From assembly GCA_021234155.1 (NCBI GenBank), contig JAJEKV010000013.1, forward strand, positions 15,417,877-15,481,876: DNA of 64,000 bases, in the 5' to 3' direction. The position numbers and the translations under genes were made by a program. Below the pieces are notes generated by a model. The model did no database searches. It had not been told where the DNA came from and worked only from the letters and a program-made list of their open reading frames with translations. The stretch comes from Isoetes taiwanensis (Eukaryota; Streptophyta; Lycopodiopsida; Isoetales; Isoetaceae). Shown here in pieces: positions 21,907 to 33,595 of the stretch; the first letter of the stretch is position 1; each line of letters opens with the position of its first letter.

Positions 21907-22744
21907 TCCCTTCTTTGCGGTGCATTCATCTCGATCACCAACCGATTTTCTACCTCCAATTCATTGAGCTTGCGACATTGTTGAGGCATAAAAGTAGTTC
22001 ACTGTTGGAGCTGATTAACATCGATAAAACTTTGCAATTGAATCCATACAAGTGGTTATACATGGCACGCAAATGTGGATCAGCATTACCATTAACCAAA
22101 TTATTACAAGAACCTAGTAACCCTTCTTGTCAGTCCCTTACAAGTAAATTCAATAAGACCGGATGCGAGTGGAAGTTTGGATGGGCTCGAGTGAAAGGAT
22201 CACATGGATACAGCTTGGCCTTTAGCCCAGAGGTCTATATTCATGGCTCGTAAGCTTCAACGCATCTTCATCTATTGGTTGCTTCCAAGTGAACTTATTC
22301 CCGTAAAGGCGGGGCATTCTTTTGGCACTTGCACTCTAAATTGACCCTGGAATTAGTTTGATCAAAAGTAAGTATTAGAAGGAAGAACACTCAAAGGAAT
22401 GCAATGACGACTTCTAAACCAAATACCTTTGCCATTGACGTTGCAAAAGACCGGAGAACCGGGCGGAGATTAGAATTAGGAAGATTCTTGCCAACAAAGC
22501 GAGCTTAAATTGAAAAATTTCGCTCTATTTATCGGCAAGAATCCGCCATAATTCAATTCAAAAATCGCCTGGGCGCGGCATGGCAAGATCGTTGGCTTCG
22601 ATGGCGCGATGGCAAGGTCGATGGCGCCGAGGGCAAGCTCGATCGATGGTGCCAAGCTCGATGGCATAAGCTCGAAGGTGGGAAAACGAAAATCCTAGAT
22701 ATAATCATCAAATATTCAGGTCGTTAGGAAATAATGATTGCGGG

Positions 22745-22790
22745 GTTAGGTTCGGGGGTTAGGTTCGGAGGTTAGGTAGTTAGAAATTTA
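22745..22790. repeat. G-rich subterminal tandem repeat
   Basis: Three copies of a GGTTAGGTTC(T)GG-like unit lie about 100 bp inside the right terminus of the large element. The copy at 60679-60720 reads TTAGGTTCTGGGG, so the two versions differ by missing or added T and G. Runs of G could form a G-quadruplex. It is not the plant telomere unit TTTAGGG. Confidence 0.7.
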
Positions 22791-22854
22791 GGTATGGAGG
22801 GGGGAAGCTAGGTTCGGGATCCTACGTGGCGGCCCCCCTAATATATTCTTAGGA

Positions 22855-22886
22855 GGCCCTTATTTGACCTCAAAAAAACTCTAATG
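22855..22886 (-). repeat. right terminal inverted repeat
   Basis: The inverted copy of 10090-10121 (31 of 32 positions). It is followed by AGT1 upstream DNA. The same terminus with the same flank recurs in the duplicated segment near 60789-60820. Confidence 0.9.
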
Positions 22887-23464
22887 GTTGTGCATATCAT
22901 GAAGATGATGCCTTCGTTCATAGATTTTTTAAGTATATTGCTATACCTTGAAAGCAAGAAGACCAATTCAAATAACCATATATGATGATGGAGATATGAC
23001 TAGTGACATAGAATCGTGCCTTATTAAGATAATGCCACCATACTTTCCTTTCTCATGAAGTTAGTCCAAAATTGACGCTACTACATAGATACATTGTTGA
23101 GATATAGTAATAAGATGCGATTCACTTACTGGTCCTAAGTACTCCCATAGAATCCCCTGAGTCTAGATGCGCACAATGCTATATATTGTCTAGAATTGTG
23201 AAGCATGGGATATTAGGGTGATTGGGCCCTTACACCGACATTGTAGGTGGGAATCGGTGAGAATCCTTTGATTTGGAATCCTTTGGTCTAGCTGAGTCTT
23301 TATTAGACACAATCCCATATTCCAGGAATAAGTAATTTGATCATGGAAGGGAAAGGACAGAAGTGGTGCATTTTTTTATGCAAAGATATTTTTGACCAAA
23401 GAAACTTGCAAGGCGTCTGGAAAAAGAACTCCTATTTTGGGTGGCACATTTATCCCATGCACTT

Positions 23465-23559
23465 CCACGTCACTGATTAGCCTGCATCGTCATCTCCACG
23501 TCATTTACTCTATCTCTAATCTAGACCGTCCGACTCTGCAAGCCCTTGCACTCTATATT
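23465..23559 (+). promoter_or_regulatory. AGT1 copy 1 promoter-like region
   Basis: Two CCACGTCA motifs (23465-23472 and 23496-23503, 31 bp apart) have the ACGT core bound by plant bZIP factors. A TATA-like CTCTATATTTTT starts at 23551, about 50 bp before the ATG at 23607. Light and bZIP regulation of photorespiratory genes is known in plants; use of these sites here is inference from motif and position. Confidence 0.45.
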
Positions 23560-23606
23560 TTTCTCGTGAACGGCAGAGGTGGCGAGGAAGCAAGGAGGAC
23601 TCTAGC

Positions 23607-26600
23607 ATGGATTATTTTCCGGCACCAGGTCGCAACCATCTCTTTGTGCCCGGCCCTCTAATATTCCTGACAGGGTTCTTCGAGAATTATGCAGACCTAA
23701 TGAAGATCATCGTTCTCCTGCTTTCAAAATTTTTTCCAAGACCCTCATTGAAGATGTCAAAGTTTTGTTCAACACCCACAAATCCACTTGCTTCATCTTC
23801 CCTACTACAGGTTTTTATTACAATTTTTGCCTTCTTCCTTTTATGCATGTTGATTCACTTGCTTAATTTTAAACATTGGGTTGTTGGGACAAGTTTAAAT
23901 TGGATCCAGTTTTCATTACTATGACAATTATGTAAACTGTTGAACAGATAAAATTTGAGAAGATGTCACCTTCAAATGCATGCTTTGTGCTGTTAACTTA
24001 GCCCAATTGGTTTGGACTTTCAGGAACAGGAACATGGGAAAGTAGTCTCACAAATACACTATCCCCGGGTGATCTGATATTGTCGTTCAGATTTGGGCAA
24101 TTCAGCGTTCTCTGGATTGAACAGATGAAGAAGCTGAAATTCAACGTTGATATCATAGATAGCAGCTGGGGAGCAGGTGCTGATTTGACTGCACTTGGGG
24201 ACCGCTTGGAAGCTGATAAAGAGCACAAAAATAAAGGCTCTTTGTGTAGTACATAATGAGACTTCTACTGAGTCACAAATAATATTGGAACCATAAGGGC
24301 TATATTAAGTAAGTTATGCCATCTTCTTGTGTTTTTTATTCTGTATTTCATTATATGCATTGCCAATTTCACTTTGGCATCAATTCCCCTTAGTATTCCC
24401 AGAAAGTTGCTTGATAATTTCTATGAACTACGATTTCATAATTGCTTCCAGTTACCTTCATATCCCATTATAAAATCCATAAACTATTATAGTGACTCCA
24501 TGTCCAGAAGTTTTGGTTTGCTACAGTATTACAGTTGCATGGAGAGACAAAACTGTATGCATTTTATGACCGAATTTTCCCATTGATTGTGTATCTAATG
24601 CTGATAATCTGCCTTTTCATCGCTTTTATACCAAATTTTCCCATTCGATTGTGTATCTAATGCTGATAATCTGCCTTTTCATGGCTACAATGATGATATG
24701 GCTCTTCGTTTCAAGTATAACTGATGTGTTCATCCAAAAAGAAGGCTCTCTAGTTGTGCTGTTACACTTGATCAGTTACTTTTTACGAGAAAAAGAGCAC
24801 CATTGGCCTTGGATGCATTCAGTTGCCCTTCTTTGTCCATCTGAGAAATCTACTATGAGTTAAAGACCTTGCTGTAGATTTCCACCTGCTTTTTAGTAGT
24901 GCTTTTGGTTTTGCTAAGAGGCAGAAGGATAAAGGGACCTATGCATGAACTAATTTATCATGAGAAATGTGCAATTATTTCCAGCCTAAAGGAAAGCCCA
25001 AAAGGATCGAATGTCAATGGCATTGACTACTCTCAGAATGCTAGTCCTTACTTGAATGTCCGTATATCTTTGCCGCTTGAACATTTATTCTTCAAAGACA
25101 TCTCTTTATACCACATTATTGGCCATTGCCTATATCAAAAGTTTGGAAGGAAGCAGGGTTGTTAAAAAGTTATCTACCACTGTAACCTTTCTATTTTGCT
25201 TGCGTAGCACTTTCTTTTGCCTCTTTTCCATATGTGGCGAGCTGCCAGCTGATCATTTTCTGCATTCGCCCACCGGCATTCCTGTCCTTGACTATTTCTT
25301 CTGTTATAAACTTAGAATTTCTTCAAATGGTCATCATGTGCAGAGACTGCTGATTGTGAGCAAAATATGCTAATTGTGCTGCAACGCAGTCAAGATCTGA
25401 GTGTTAAGGAAATAGCAAAGACAGCTGGTTTGACGCTTACAATAGGGCTGATTGAGAAAGGGCGCTTGTTAAGGACGTATCTAGAGATATATGTGCCTGG
25501 AAGATCTTTAGTGATTTTGTCCTTGCTTATTTTGTAAGCTGAATATGCCAACGTATTATTATTCTCCAATAAAGTATTTACTTACGTGTATCATCCTTCA
25601 ATTCCTCCTTTTCCTTCATTCTGGGTAACATTTGTTAGTATTTGGTTGTCATGGGCAATGGGCAACATTGTGGAGAATTGAGAATCAAGATAATAAGTGG
25701 TTTGGTGTCTTTATATTTAGCAGGAGAATGCATATAACAGTCCATGTGAGACAGTAAGCCATTGGCTTGAGGGCAAAAAATATGAACATAAGATGTTTCT
25801 GATAAGGGATTCGTCTGAAGTTAACTCATTGTTCATTGGAGTCCTTTTTGTTAAAATATTTGGGAAGCACAAAGAGGAAATGGACATTAAAGCATGAGAG
25901 AAGTTATGCAAGCATCAACAAGCAGTGCACTATAGAGTATCTTCTGAAATGCACCAGAAGCACAGTAATAATCTTGCTGCACAGAATAAGTAACCTTATT
26001 CCTCGATACCAATCTTTAAATGTTAAACATTATTACTACTTCGCAATCCATATCCAGATATGTTCATTCTGGTCATAAAAAGAATTCAGACATTTATTCT
26101 GGCTTGTCCATTTTGCGTACCTGGTTATTACTATTAGCCCTCTGTGGTTGGTAGGAAAAGCAATGAACAACTATGGGAAGTACTCATACCTGCTAAACAG
26201 TAAGGAGCAAGTTTGCCAAAATTAGCATTGGCTGTTTAATGTTTTGTGAACTAGGACAATTACCTGTTAGTATTCAGTTGCAAGACTCCATAGCGTGTTG
26301 GCTTGCTTAAGCGTTTTCTGACAGTCTTTACACTTAGTGAGTGCTGTTAGGTGCAGAAAGCATCAAGTTATCAAACAAGCCAGTGAACATATGCACCTAG
26401 AAGCAGGAACCAAAGTGTTGTACTCGCAGTTATAGCCTTTAGTCCTCTTGTACTCATGGTTTACTCTGCACATGTTGCAGAACATCAGATTCCAATGTTG
26501 CATGTTATTGCCTTTGTGTATATCTACTGAATCAAACTAGAGATTGCCTAAAGCATATTATGTCCTACAGATCATATAGCCTATTTTTCCAGTTCATATA

Positions 26601-27782
26601 GCCTTGAATCATCGTATGGTTTAGCTCTTAAGCAACCCACTTTTGAATGAAAATATCATCAACTTTCAAATCAAAGCAAGATTAAATGCACAAAATGCTT
26701 CGCAACAGCTTAATCTTGAGATATACAGAAAGCATGGGGAAATAAAGGTTGCAATCGGAGAGAGTTTACTAATTTCCCTTTGAATGATCTCAGATGCACA
26801 TCATCATCCAGCTTTGCTATTAGTGGATGGTGTTTCCTCAATTGGAGCACTGGACTTTAAAATGGATGAATGGGAAGTGGATGTAGCACTAACTGGGTCA
26901 CAGAAGTCACTTGGCCTACCACCTGGACTTGGCATCCTTTGTGCAAGTCCAAAAGCTTTGGATGCAGCCAAAGTCTCAAAATCAGCACGATCATATTTTG
27001 ACTGGGGCCATTATCTCAGATTTTATGAGATGGGATCTTATTGGCCATATACTCCTGCAATTCATCTTCTATATGCCCTTCGAACTGCATTGGACCTGAT
27101 TCTAGAAGAGGGCATTGAAAATGTCATAAACAGGCACAAATGCCTCGGCCATGCAACAAGGTATTTATTAACTGCGAAGCTATTTCCAAAACATTTGTTG
27201 TAGAGATAGCCTACTTACACTAGATTGTAAACTGAATTTAGGTTGGCAGTGAAAGCTTGGGGTTTGAAGCTGTGTGCTCAGGACCAAGACTGCTACAGTG
27301 ACACTGTAACTGCTATTCTTGTTCCATCCCATATTGATAGCAATGAAGTTGTGAAAATAGCCTGGAAAAAGTACAATCTAAGTCTTGGAATTGGATTGAA
27401 CAAGGTAGCAGGCAAAGTTTTTCGCATTGGACACCTTGGGTTTGTGAATGAGGTACTTACTGACTTGCTTGTTGATTAGCCTACCTCTCGAATCTTTCCG
27501 GACCTAATAAATGACATATGCTGCTTCTTCTTGTAGCTTCAATTACTTGGTGCACTGGCAGGCGTAGAAATGGCTTTGTGTGATGTGGGATATCCAGTAA
27601 AGTTGGGCAGTGGCCTTTCGGTTGCCACTAATTATCTTCAGAAAAGCACTCAATTATTGCTTCAAGGCTCTAGAGGTTTCATGTCCCATGACATTGGCAA
27701 TAATATGATGTGTTATGGAGGAGCTCTTTATGAGAGGAGCTCTTGCTTAAGCTTCAACGAGCCTGATAAGCAGAAATCATAA
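23607..27782 (+). CDS. AGT1: serine:glyoxylate aminotransferase (AGT1/SGAT), copy 1, five exons, frame-disrupted
   Basis: This is a PLP enzyme of photorespiration that converts serine and glyoxylate to hydroxypyruvate and glycine, normally in peroxisomes. Exons: 23607-23810, 24024-24308, 26794-27160, 27242-27452 and 27537-27782, all with GT-AG introns. Exon 1 opens MDYFPAPGRNHLFVPGP, the family N-terminus. Exon 3 carries ALLLVDGVSS and LTGSQKSLGLPPGLGI, whose Lys is the PLP-binding residue (position 201). Exon 4 has LGIGLNKVAGKVFRIGHLG. Three one-base indels against copy 2 break the frame: a lost C at 23654-23656, an extra A at 24227-24231 and a lost G at 24270. With copy-2 frames the product is 437 residues, against about 401 in Arabidopsis. 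The C-terminus reads GSRG where the targeting tripeptide is expected, then runs 34 residues to ...DKQKS. The indels are either real (pseudogene) or consensus errors. Confidence 0.93.
24573..24684 (+). repeat. 61-bp tandem duplication in AGT1 intron 2
   Basis: AATTTTCCCATTCGATTGTG and the following TATCTAATGCTGATAATCTG occur twice, about 61 bp apart. The same arrangement is present in the second segmental copy (about 62508-62618), so this small duplication predates the segmental one. Confidence 0.85.
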
Positions 27783-30700
27783 AAACCTTCACTAAAATAT
27801 AGCATTTGTTTATACCATCAAAAAAGTGCTCCGAGAGGAATAGAATAACGACAAGAGCATACAACATACGTTTGCAAATAAAAAAGGAGTCCCAAGTTAT
27901 TGCATATGGAGAAATTACAAATTAATAGTTTACAAAAAATTTACCACAGAGGATGCGAACATTTCTCTTACATTTGTGTTGTCTTTGTGTTGGATCCAGT
28001 CATTCATCTGTTAATTTCAACCGAACAATCGTCGTTGCAACAATCAAGGGCCAACGAAGGCCGAGCCAACCCAAAAGCAACAATCAGAAGGCCGAGCTGA
28101 GTTGGGCCGAAGCAAGCCAACCAACTTGATGTCTACAAGGAAAGCATTTCGAGGGAGCCTTTGCAGGGAAGCAACACTACACACAAAGCATGGGGGCGTT
28201 CTATAGCTGTAGACAATTAGGGTTCCACATCGGCAGGACGACACGTGGATGTTGGAAAAGGGTTTTAAATAGGGCGGTTTCCCATTGGCCCAAAGCCTTT
28301 CTCTTGTGTCAGGAGTAGATGTTTCGAGTTCCCGTGAACACCTCAAGATTTGTTGCTTCATTCCTGAGGCCAAGACCTCGTTTTGTTAAATCTTGGACAA
28401 ATATTTTGTTTTTTGTGTTTAAATTCCTCCAATTCATGCGAGGAAGATAGGCACAAGTCTCTAGTTTATGTGAACGAGGCAACTCATGTGTGCAGATCAA
28501 CCTTGCCATGTGGCCAGATAATTTGAGCCCATGAAGCCTTAGTAACAACTTGTATATGTAACTATCTAAAATAACAAGGTGCTATGCACGAAGGGTTTGC
28601 CCTCTGGTGCCCCTAAGGGTGTGTTTGCACGTTGTTTAATTTGTCGTTTCGTGTTTGTGAAGGCAGATGGTCTTGCAAATTGCATAGTCTCTGATGCATA
28701 ATGCTCCAAACTAGTCATAAGTTCATGACTATCTATGCATATAAAAAGGGAGATGGCTGTTATCCAGCACGCTTTCCCACAGAAGCAAAAGTATATTGCA
28801 TATCATTTCTTTTGCATATAAGGGAGGGTCCCACCTATGGACATTTGGTCCAAACGATGGACCCAAAATGCCCTAATGTGATGTTTTGAAGCCATTAATG
28901 GTCCACCTCGGTGACACTCCATTGCCGAAGCTTCAGGTCGTAATGGCGTGTCGCCCCACTAAAAGTAAACGTCCCTTTGTCCTATAGCAATCACATCTAC
29001 TACGGAATAGATCCTCTATTGCCCCAAGCGGTTCTCTGCTGCCCCAAGCGGTTTCTTTATTGCCAACGATACTCCTAATAGCCCTTAGAAAAGCTCTCAT
29101 TTTAATCTTTTCTTCTTTTCTAGACTAATAGGTTAGCTTGCAGGTTTAGAAGCGAGATTTGGAGCGTGTAGGATTTGGTGTGGGGTTTCAAGACTGGCTC
29201 ATGCTAGATTTAGTGGAATACATGCTTAATCATATCCATTGCATGTCTTTACTTAAATAAGGTGATGTCACACCGAGGGTTGTCTCATGGAGTTGCTACT
29301 GAAAGTGCAATGAGAAAATGAAAATGAAAAAAAGTAAATAGAAAAGTGCAATAATTGAAAAACTGAACTAGTCTTCCATGAATAAATAAAGACAGGGCAA
29401 TGAGTCAGCAAATTACAAAAGCATGAAATAGAAGAGAACAATTCAGCTCCTCAAAGGAGGATACCCACTCCAACATCATACAAGTGGCGCCTATGCTTAT
29501 TTTTCTTGTAGAAAATTATAGTGTTTGCAACCTTATAGTGCTTCCTACAGCATCCATATATGTATCTTAGATTGAATTTTCCTCACCTTGTCAGATAGTG
29601 CAATCAATGAAGGGGAATGGGGAGGGAATAACATCCTGAAGATCTAGATTAAAATTCTGTCCACTGCAGGGCCTTAGTGTATCAGAAGTGCACAGTTTGC
29701 AGATGCTCCCTAATTTAAAAAAACAAAGTGATTTTCTAATTCTAATCTAGGTGCTTATCTGGATATGGTAAACAAGGTTTAACAATAGGGAGGAGAAGAT
29801 ATTAGCTGGTGAGCCAATTGGAGTTTTTTGCTTGCAGTGCTTGAATAGGCTCGTCTTTTGGGGTCTAGAAGCTGGGGAAATGTGAGACCTATTTCCAAGT
29901 CATTATCTTGCATCGCCTGCACATTTAAAAAACAAACAGAGAAGTCCCATTTATAGTGAAAATGATGAGTGGCCATTTGGAGATCCTATTTTCTAGCTGT
30001 CATGTATATATATGTCCATAACACATCTTCAGTACAGGTAATCGGGACCCTTCCGATGATACCACTACTTGAGCTGCACAAAACTTCTATCTTTTTTCTC
30101 TCTACAGACCCAAGGCTTTCAGATTAAGCATGTTCTCTATCTAATTAAGGACAATACTTCAAATGTAACAGGCCATTTTGAACTGCTGCCTTATGAAGCA
30201 AACCTGTACATCCACAAGCCCTTAAAGAAGCTGTTTCTCAGAAAATTATATGCAGCGTTTACAGCAAACATATGGTCCTTGAAGCAGATACCTTTTGACT
30301 TTGGATCATAGCATCTCCAGCCCTTCGTGGATAATCCCAATAAACATGCACTTGGTTCCGGTCAGCTAAATTACCATTTTGCTGCAATATTTTTTATATT
30401 TGTAGCACATGCCTATTGAGAACATGGCATCTTTGTCATTTGTAATGGCTTTTTGTACGCAATTTATGAGGTACGTATGTATGAGCTATCACAAAGATCT
30501 TGCATACGATGCAATTTAACTCCCTTTTAATATCGATGTGAAGCATTAACTTATTAAGAAGAGTCAAGAGCTTGCATTTAGCCTGAAATTCAGTCTTTAT
30601 CGCAGCCAAAACCTCATTTGACTTCAAGACTGCTGATTTCAATCTTCAAGATGTAAATCCATAGATGTTTGCTAAAATTATCAAAAAACCTTGAATCAGA

Positions 30701-31960
30701 AGAAGGCTTAAGGCATATGATAAATATCCAGACTTCAAATCTAAATGATCCCAATTCTCAAGATCAACAAAGACTAGATGACTTTCTAAATTCAAGCGTT
30801 TATGGACTTTTGGCAAGATACCAGATTTTTACGCCCCTACTAAATAGCCAACATTGGTAGCAGACCGCAATAGACAATTAGAACAACCATAAATATTTAC
30901 CATCATGGTGATATGTTGTACCAACATTCCATTTATGGCCAAGTTAGCTCAACTTATATACCAATCTAGACATATCATCATAATGTCATAGCTCTAATGC
31001 TTCAATTGGAATCTGTTCTTAGGGAAAAAACATGATGGCAAGAGGAAGATGGTCGCATATGCTATGAACACCCTCGCAACTATTACATGGATTGTTCCCG
31101 CCCATGGTCAATGCATGTCATTACACACAACAAGCCAAAAGAACCTTAAAACGATGCTTGTACGAGTTGATGATAACAAATTTGAATTAATCTGGTTGAT
31201 GCCCAGCAACTCCTTTTCATAAATTCTAAGCATAATCACATATGTCTAATTGTTGAGTCAATCAAATATTGAACAGGAGCTTGATAACAAAGTTTCCGCT
31301 TTTCACATAGATTGTGATATAAATATAATGTATGAATCATGGTCCACTGCAAAACATATCGCAGGTTGGTTTCTTTTTAGCACCCTTCGAGTAATTCATA
31401 TCTAGCACAGAAATATCTAGCATAATAACAGGGGTTTCCGTTTGTGTTTTTGTATGCTTTTTACTAAGGTTTTTCTATGATTTGGTTGTCGTATTCATCG
31501 AAGTGTACTAAATAGTATTTTTAGAGTGCACCCTTTTCGTGGTCATTGATTCTTGACGAGAGGCAAAATCGTGTGGTCCTGATTATATTTGGCGGGATAT
31601 GTGAAGGCGTGATCATAGTATTTTTACAAGTATCCTATAAGGGGTTGAAAAATGACCATCAAACCCTTTTACTTAGGGTTTCGAAAAAATTCTTTTGTGA
31701 TTGTCTTCTGGTTTTCCAATTTGTATGATTGTGGACTTGCCGATCTTGTCATTTATTCATGCCAAATTCCGATACTATAGTTTAGGGCGAGATTTGCTTC
31801 AAAGTTCTCTTCAATCTGGACTATCTTTTGTTGAATGCAGTTTCGATTGGTGTTGGTCTCGGCCTCCCAGAAAGCCCATCATTTTGCTGATTTCCCCGCT
31901 TTTGCCTTCTACTTATGTCTTAAGGCCCGTTCTACAAGTCTATAAGGCAAAAGCGGAGAT
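27783..31960. other. no gene recognised downstream of AGT1
   Basis: An AATAAAAAA string near 27877 could serve as an AGT1 poly(A) signal. From 28000 to 28640 the DNA is more GC-rich and holds a TTTTAAATAG TATA-like site (28261) and a GGGTTTGCCC motif related to the one near 2500. At about 30108-30311 an exon-like open stretch (FQIKHVLYLIKDNTSNVTGH) follows a CTCTCTACAG acceptor-like sequence, but I recognise no protein and no partner exon. The rest is AT-rich and featureless. Confidence 0.4.
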
Positions 31961-31965
31961 CATAT

Positions 31966-32460
31966 GATGGACTCCTTCCAAACCGATTTTTGATTGAATG
32001 TGAATGAGATTCACAAATGTGGGGCATTCATCTTTAATCTAGATCAAACAATGTTGAAGGGCAAGGGGGATATGCAATGTTAATGAAGGATGATTGGATG
32101 GCAAGCAATGTCCATAAATTGGAGTCAAAAATCAGAGTACCCAGAAGGTGGCGAGTTTGTCATTTTTAGGTTACCACCAGGATGGCAAAAGTATGACATC
32201 ATATAATAACTCCTTCATTAGTATTTTGATTGAATGTATTAAGCAAAGAGGATATGGATAGGTTCAAGCATCCGTAAATTTTTCGCTTGAGTCAAAATTG
32301 ACGCTTAATACGCCAAAAAATACCTGCCAAAAAATGGCCGAGTTTGTCAGAATCAAAACAAGGGTTTACGGTAAGTCCGTTCGCAGTTTAAATGGCAAAA
32401 TTTTTTGACATCATATAATACAAATCCGTAGTTTAAATTCTGATTTTGATTGAATGTATC
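31966..32460. repeat. degenerate ~220-bp tandem repeat (2-3 copies)
   Basis: GATTTTTGATTGAATGTGAA, TATTTTGATTGAATGTAT and GATTTTGATTGAATGTAT recur near 31986, 32221 and 32445. The latter two each follow TGACATCATATAATA, and CGAGTTTGTCA recurs between. The units are diverged, so the array is old. Confidence 0.6.
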
Positions 32461-32571
32461 TAAAATATATAGAAAAACCGCTGCAGTTTAAATTTACCTC
32501 TAAAGAGTTTGCTAGATATTACTTACGCAAAAAAGTTCGCGCAATTTAACCTTTTATTCGCTTATTTTGCA

Positions 32572-32785
32572 TAAACATAAAACCATTGATGAAACTTGCT
32601 TGAAGAAGACTCATTGAAATATTACAATTTACTAAACTTTTTTGAATTGTTGAAAAAACGATTTTTGCTCCATGTATGGCTCCAAAAAATAATCCACTCT
32701 ATACAGCAAAAGATAGGATTTTGCATAAACTAAACCATTGATGAAAGTGCTTGAAGACTCATTGACATATTACAATTCAACTTTG
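32572..32785. repeat. direct repeat pair, 150 bp apart
   Basis: ACCATTGATGAAA, then a GCTTGAAGA...CTCATTGA block and ATATTACAATT, occurs near 32581-32627 and again near 32729-32775 in the same orientation. It is an old duplication in AT-rich DNA. Confidence 0.65.
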
Positions 32786-33079
32786 AATTAAATCACTTGG
32801 TATAACAGTTATCCGTTGATATATTCATTAACTTCCATATGTTGTGATCGCCACAACTTTTTCATAATACAGCTGTGTGATAAACAATATGATAAAAATC
32901 ATATATTTCCCACTAAGGACCTTTGTGGTTTAGGTACAAATTCACACTCATTAAAAGCTATTTAATATCTGGAGTAATAACTAATATGCAGACCTATGTT
33001 TGCTTTTGTTCAAACTCGAAGGGCCCAAATTTTTTTTTTTAATATGGCTACCATTAGCATTAACAAACACAAACCATTA

Positions 33080-33430
33080 CATTCAATATTTTTAAATTAA
33101 AATCCCCCTGAAACCCCTTTTGGTTTGGGTACATATTCACATGGGGGGTGACGTAGAGCAACGAGAGCCCCTATACTCGTATAACACGTACAAAATTAAC
33201 ACCATTTAATACATTGCCTCAAACCTTATAGTATTTTGCAAACCCTCGTTAGACAAAGATACCAAAACTTGTACAAGCAACCCTACAAATGAGGATCGCC
33301 ACCTACGCATCTAGATCAAGGAATAAAGGGGTTATATGCCCATCCGATGTGCCTCTCGATGCCCAAGTCACCTTAGGTGTGAATATGCACCTAAACCAAA
33401 GGGGGTTTCAGGTTTAAAAACATTGAATAT
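33080..33430. repeat. inverted repeat (fold-back), arms about 55 bp
   Basis: The left arm 33080-33140 (CATTCAATATTTTTAAATTA ... GGTTTGGGTACATATTCAC) and right arm 33379-33430 (GTGAATATGCACCTAAACC ... AAAAACATTGAATAT) are inverted copies about 240 bp apart. A partial direct copy of the left arm lies at 32915-32947. A MITE-like or fold-back element is possible; no clear target-site duplication was seen. Confidence 0.65.
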
Positions 33431-33595
33431 AATAACAACATTTCAAAGGCGTCCTCCCGTGGTAGGCATTGACTAGAGGTGCTTTCCTATCAATGCATGC
33501 ATGAATGGCCTCTTATCTCGAGGTCATCTACTTCCGTGAGACTAAGTAGACTTTTAATCTACCTTCCAACTAATTCAAGCAAAACCCGGCCATGT

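Larger units (their letters stand above)
10090..22886. mobile_element. 12.8-kb TIR-bounded element with hairpin arrays and unrecognised ORFs
   Basis: The two ends are inverted copies of one 32-bp sequence with a single mismatch (begins CATTAGAGTTTTTTTGAG, ends GGGCC). If the duplicated target is a TA dinucleotide, the element proper starts GAGTTTT at 10095 and ends at 22881. No longer target-site duplication is visible. The interior holds at least five plus-strand ORF groups, three minus-strand ORF groups and five palindrome arrays that lie at ORF 3' ends. None of the ORFs resembles a transposase, polymerase or capsid that I can name, and several are frameshifted. About 22.0-22.7 kb has no accepted ORF. 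The block could be a large DNA transposon, a Polinton/virophage-like element or an endogenised giant-virus fragment. The right end, but not the interior, is present again at 60679-60820. Confidence 0.65.
22745..26065. repeat. segmental duplication, copy 1
   Basis: This 3.3-kb block recurs at 60679-64000 with an offset of 37934-37935 bp. From 22851 to 23607 no indel separates the copies. Differences further right are mainly single-base length changes in A, T or C runs. The block covers the right end of the TIR element, the AGT1 upstream region, exons 1-2 and most of intron 2. The true 3' limit of the duplication is unknown because copy 2 runs off the window. Confidence 0.95.

Noticed and set aside
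22745-22790. Interstitial telomere repeats
   Set aside because: The unit is GGTTAGGTTCGG-like with irregular length, not TTTAGGG, and it is tied to the element end in both duplicates.
23607-23924. Single-exon reading of AGT1 exon 1 in copy 1 as separate short proteins
   Set aside because: Comparison with copy 2 shows one missing C; the reading after it and the continuation into the intron are out of frame and not real protein.
26784-26793. ATG at 26784 as start of a separate aminotransferase gene
   Set aside because: It lies in intron 2; the real exon starts after CAG at 26793 and completes an Asn codon split with exon 2.
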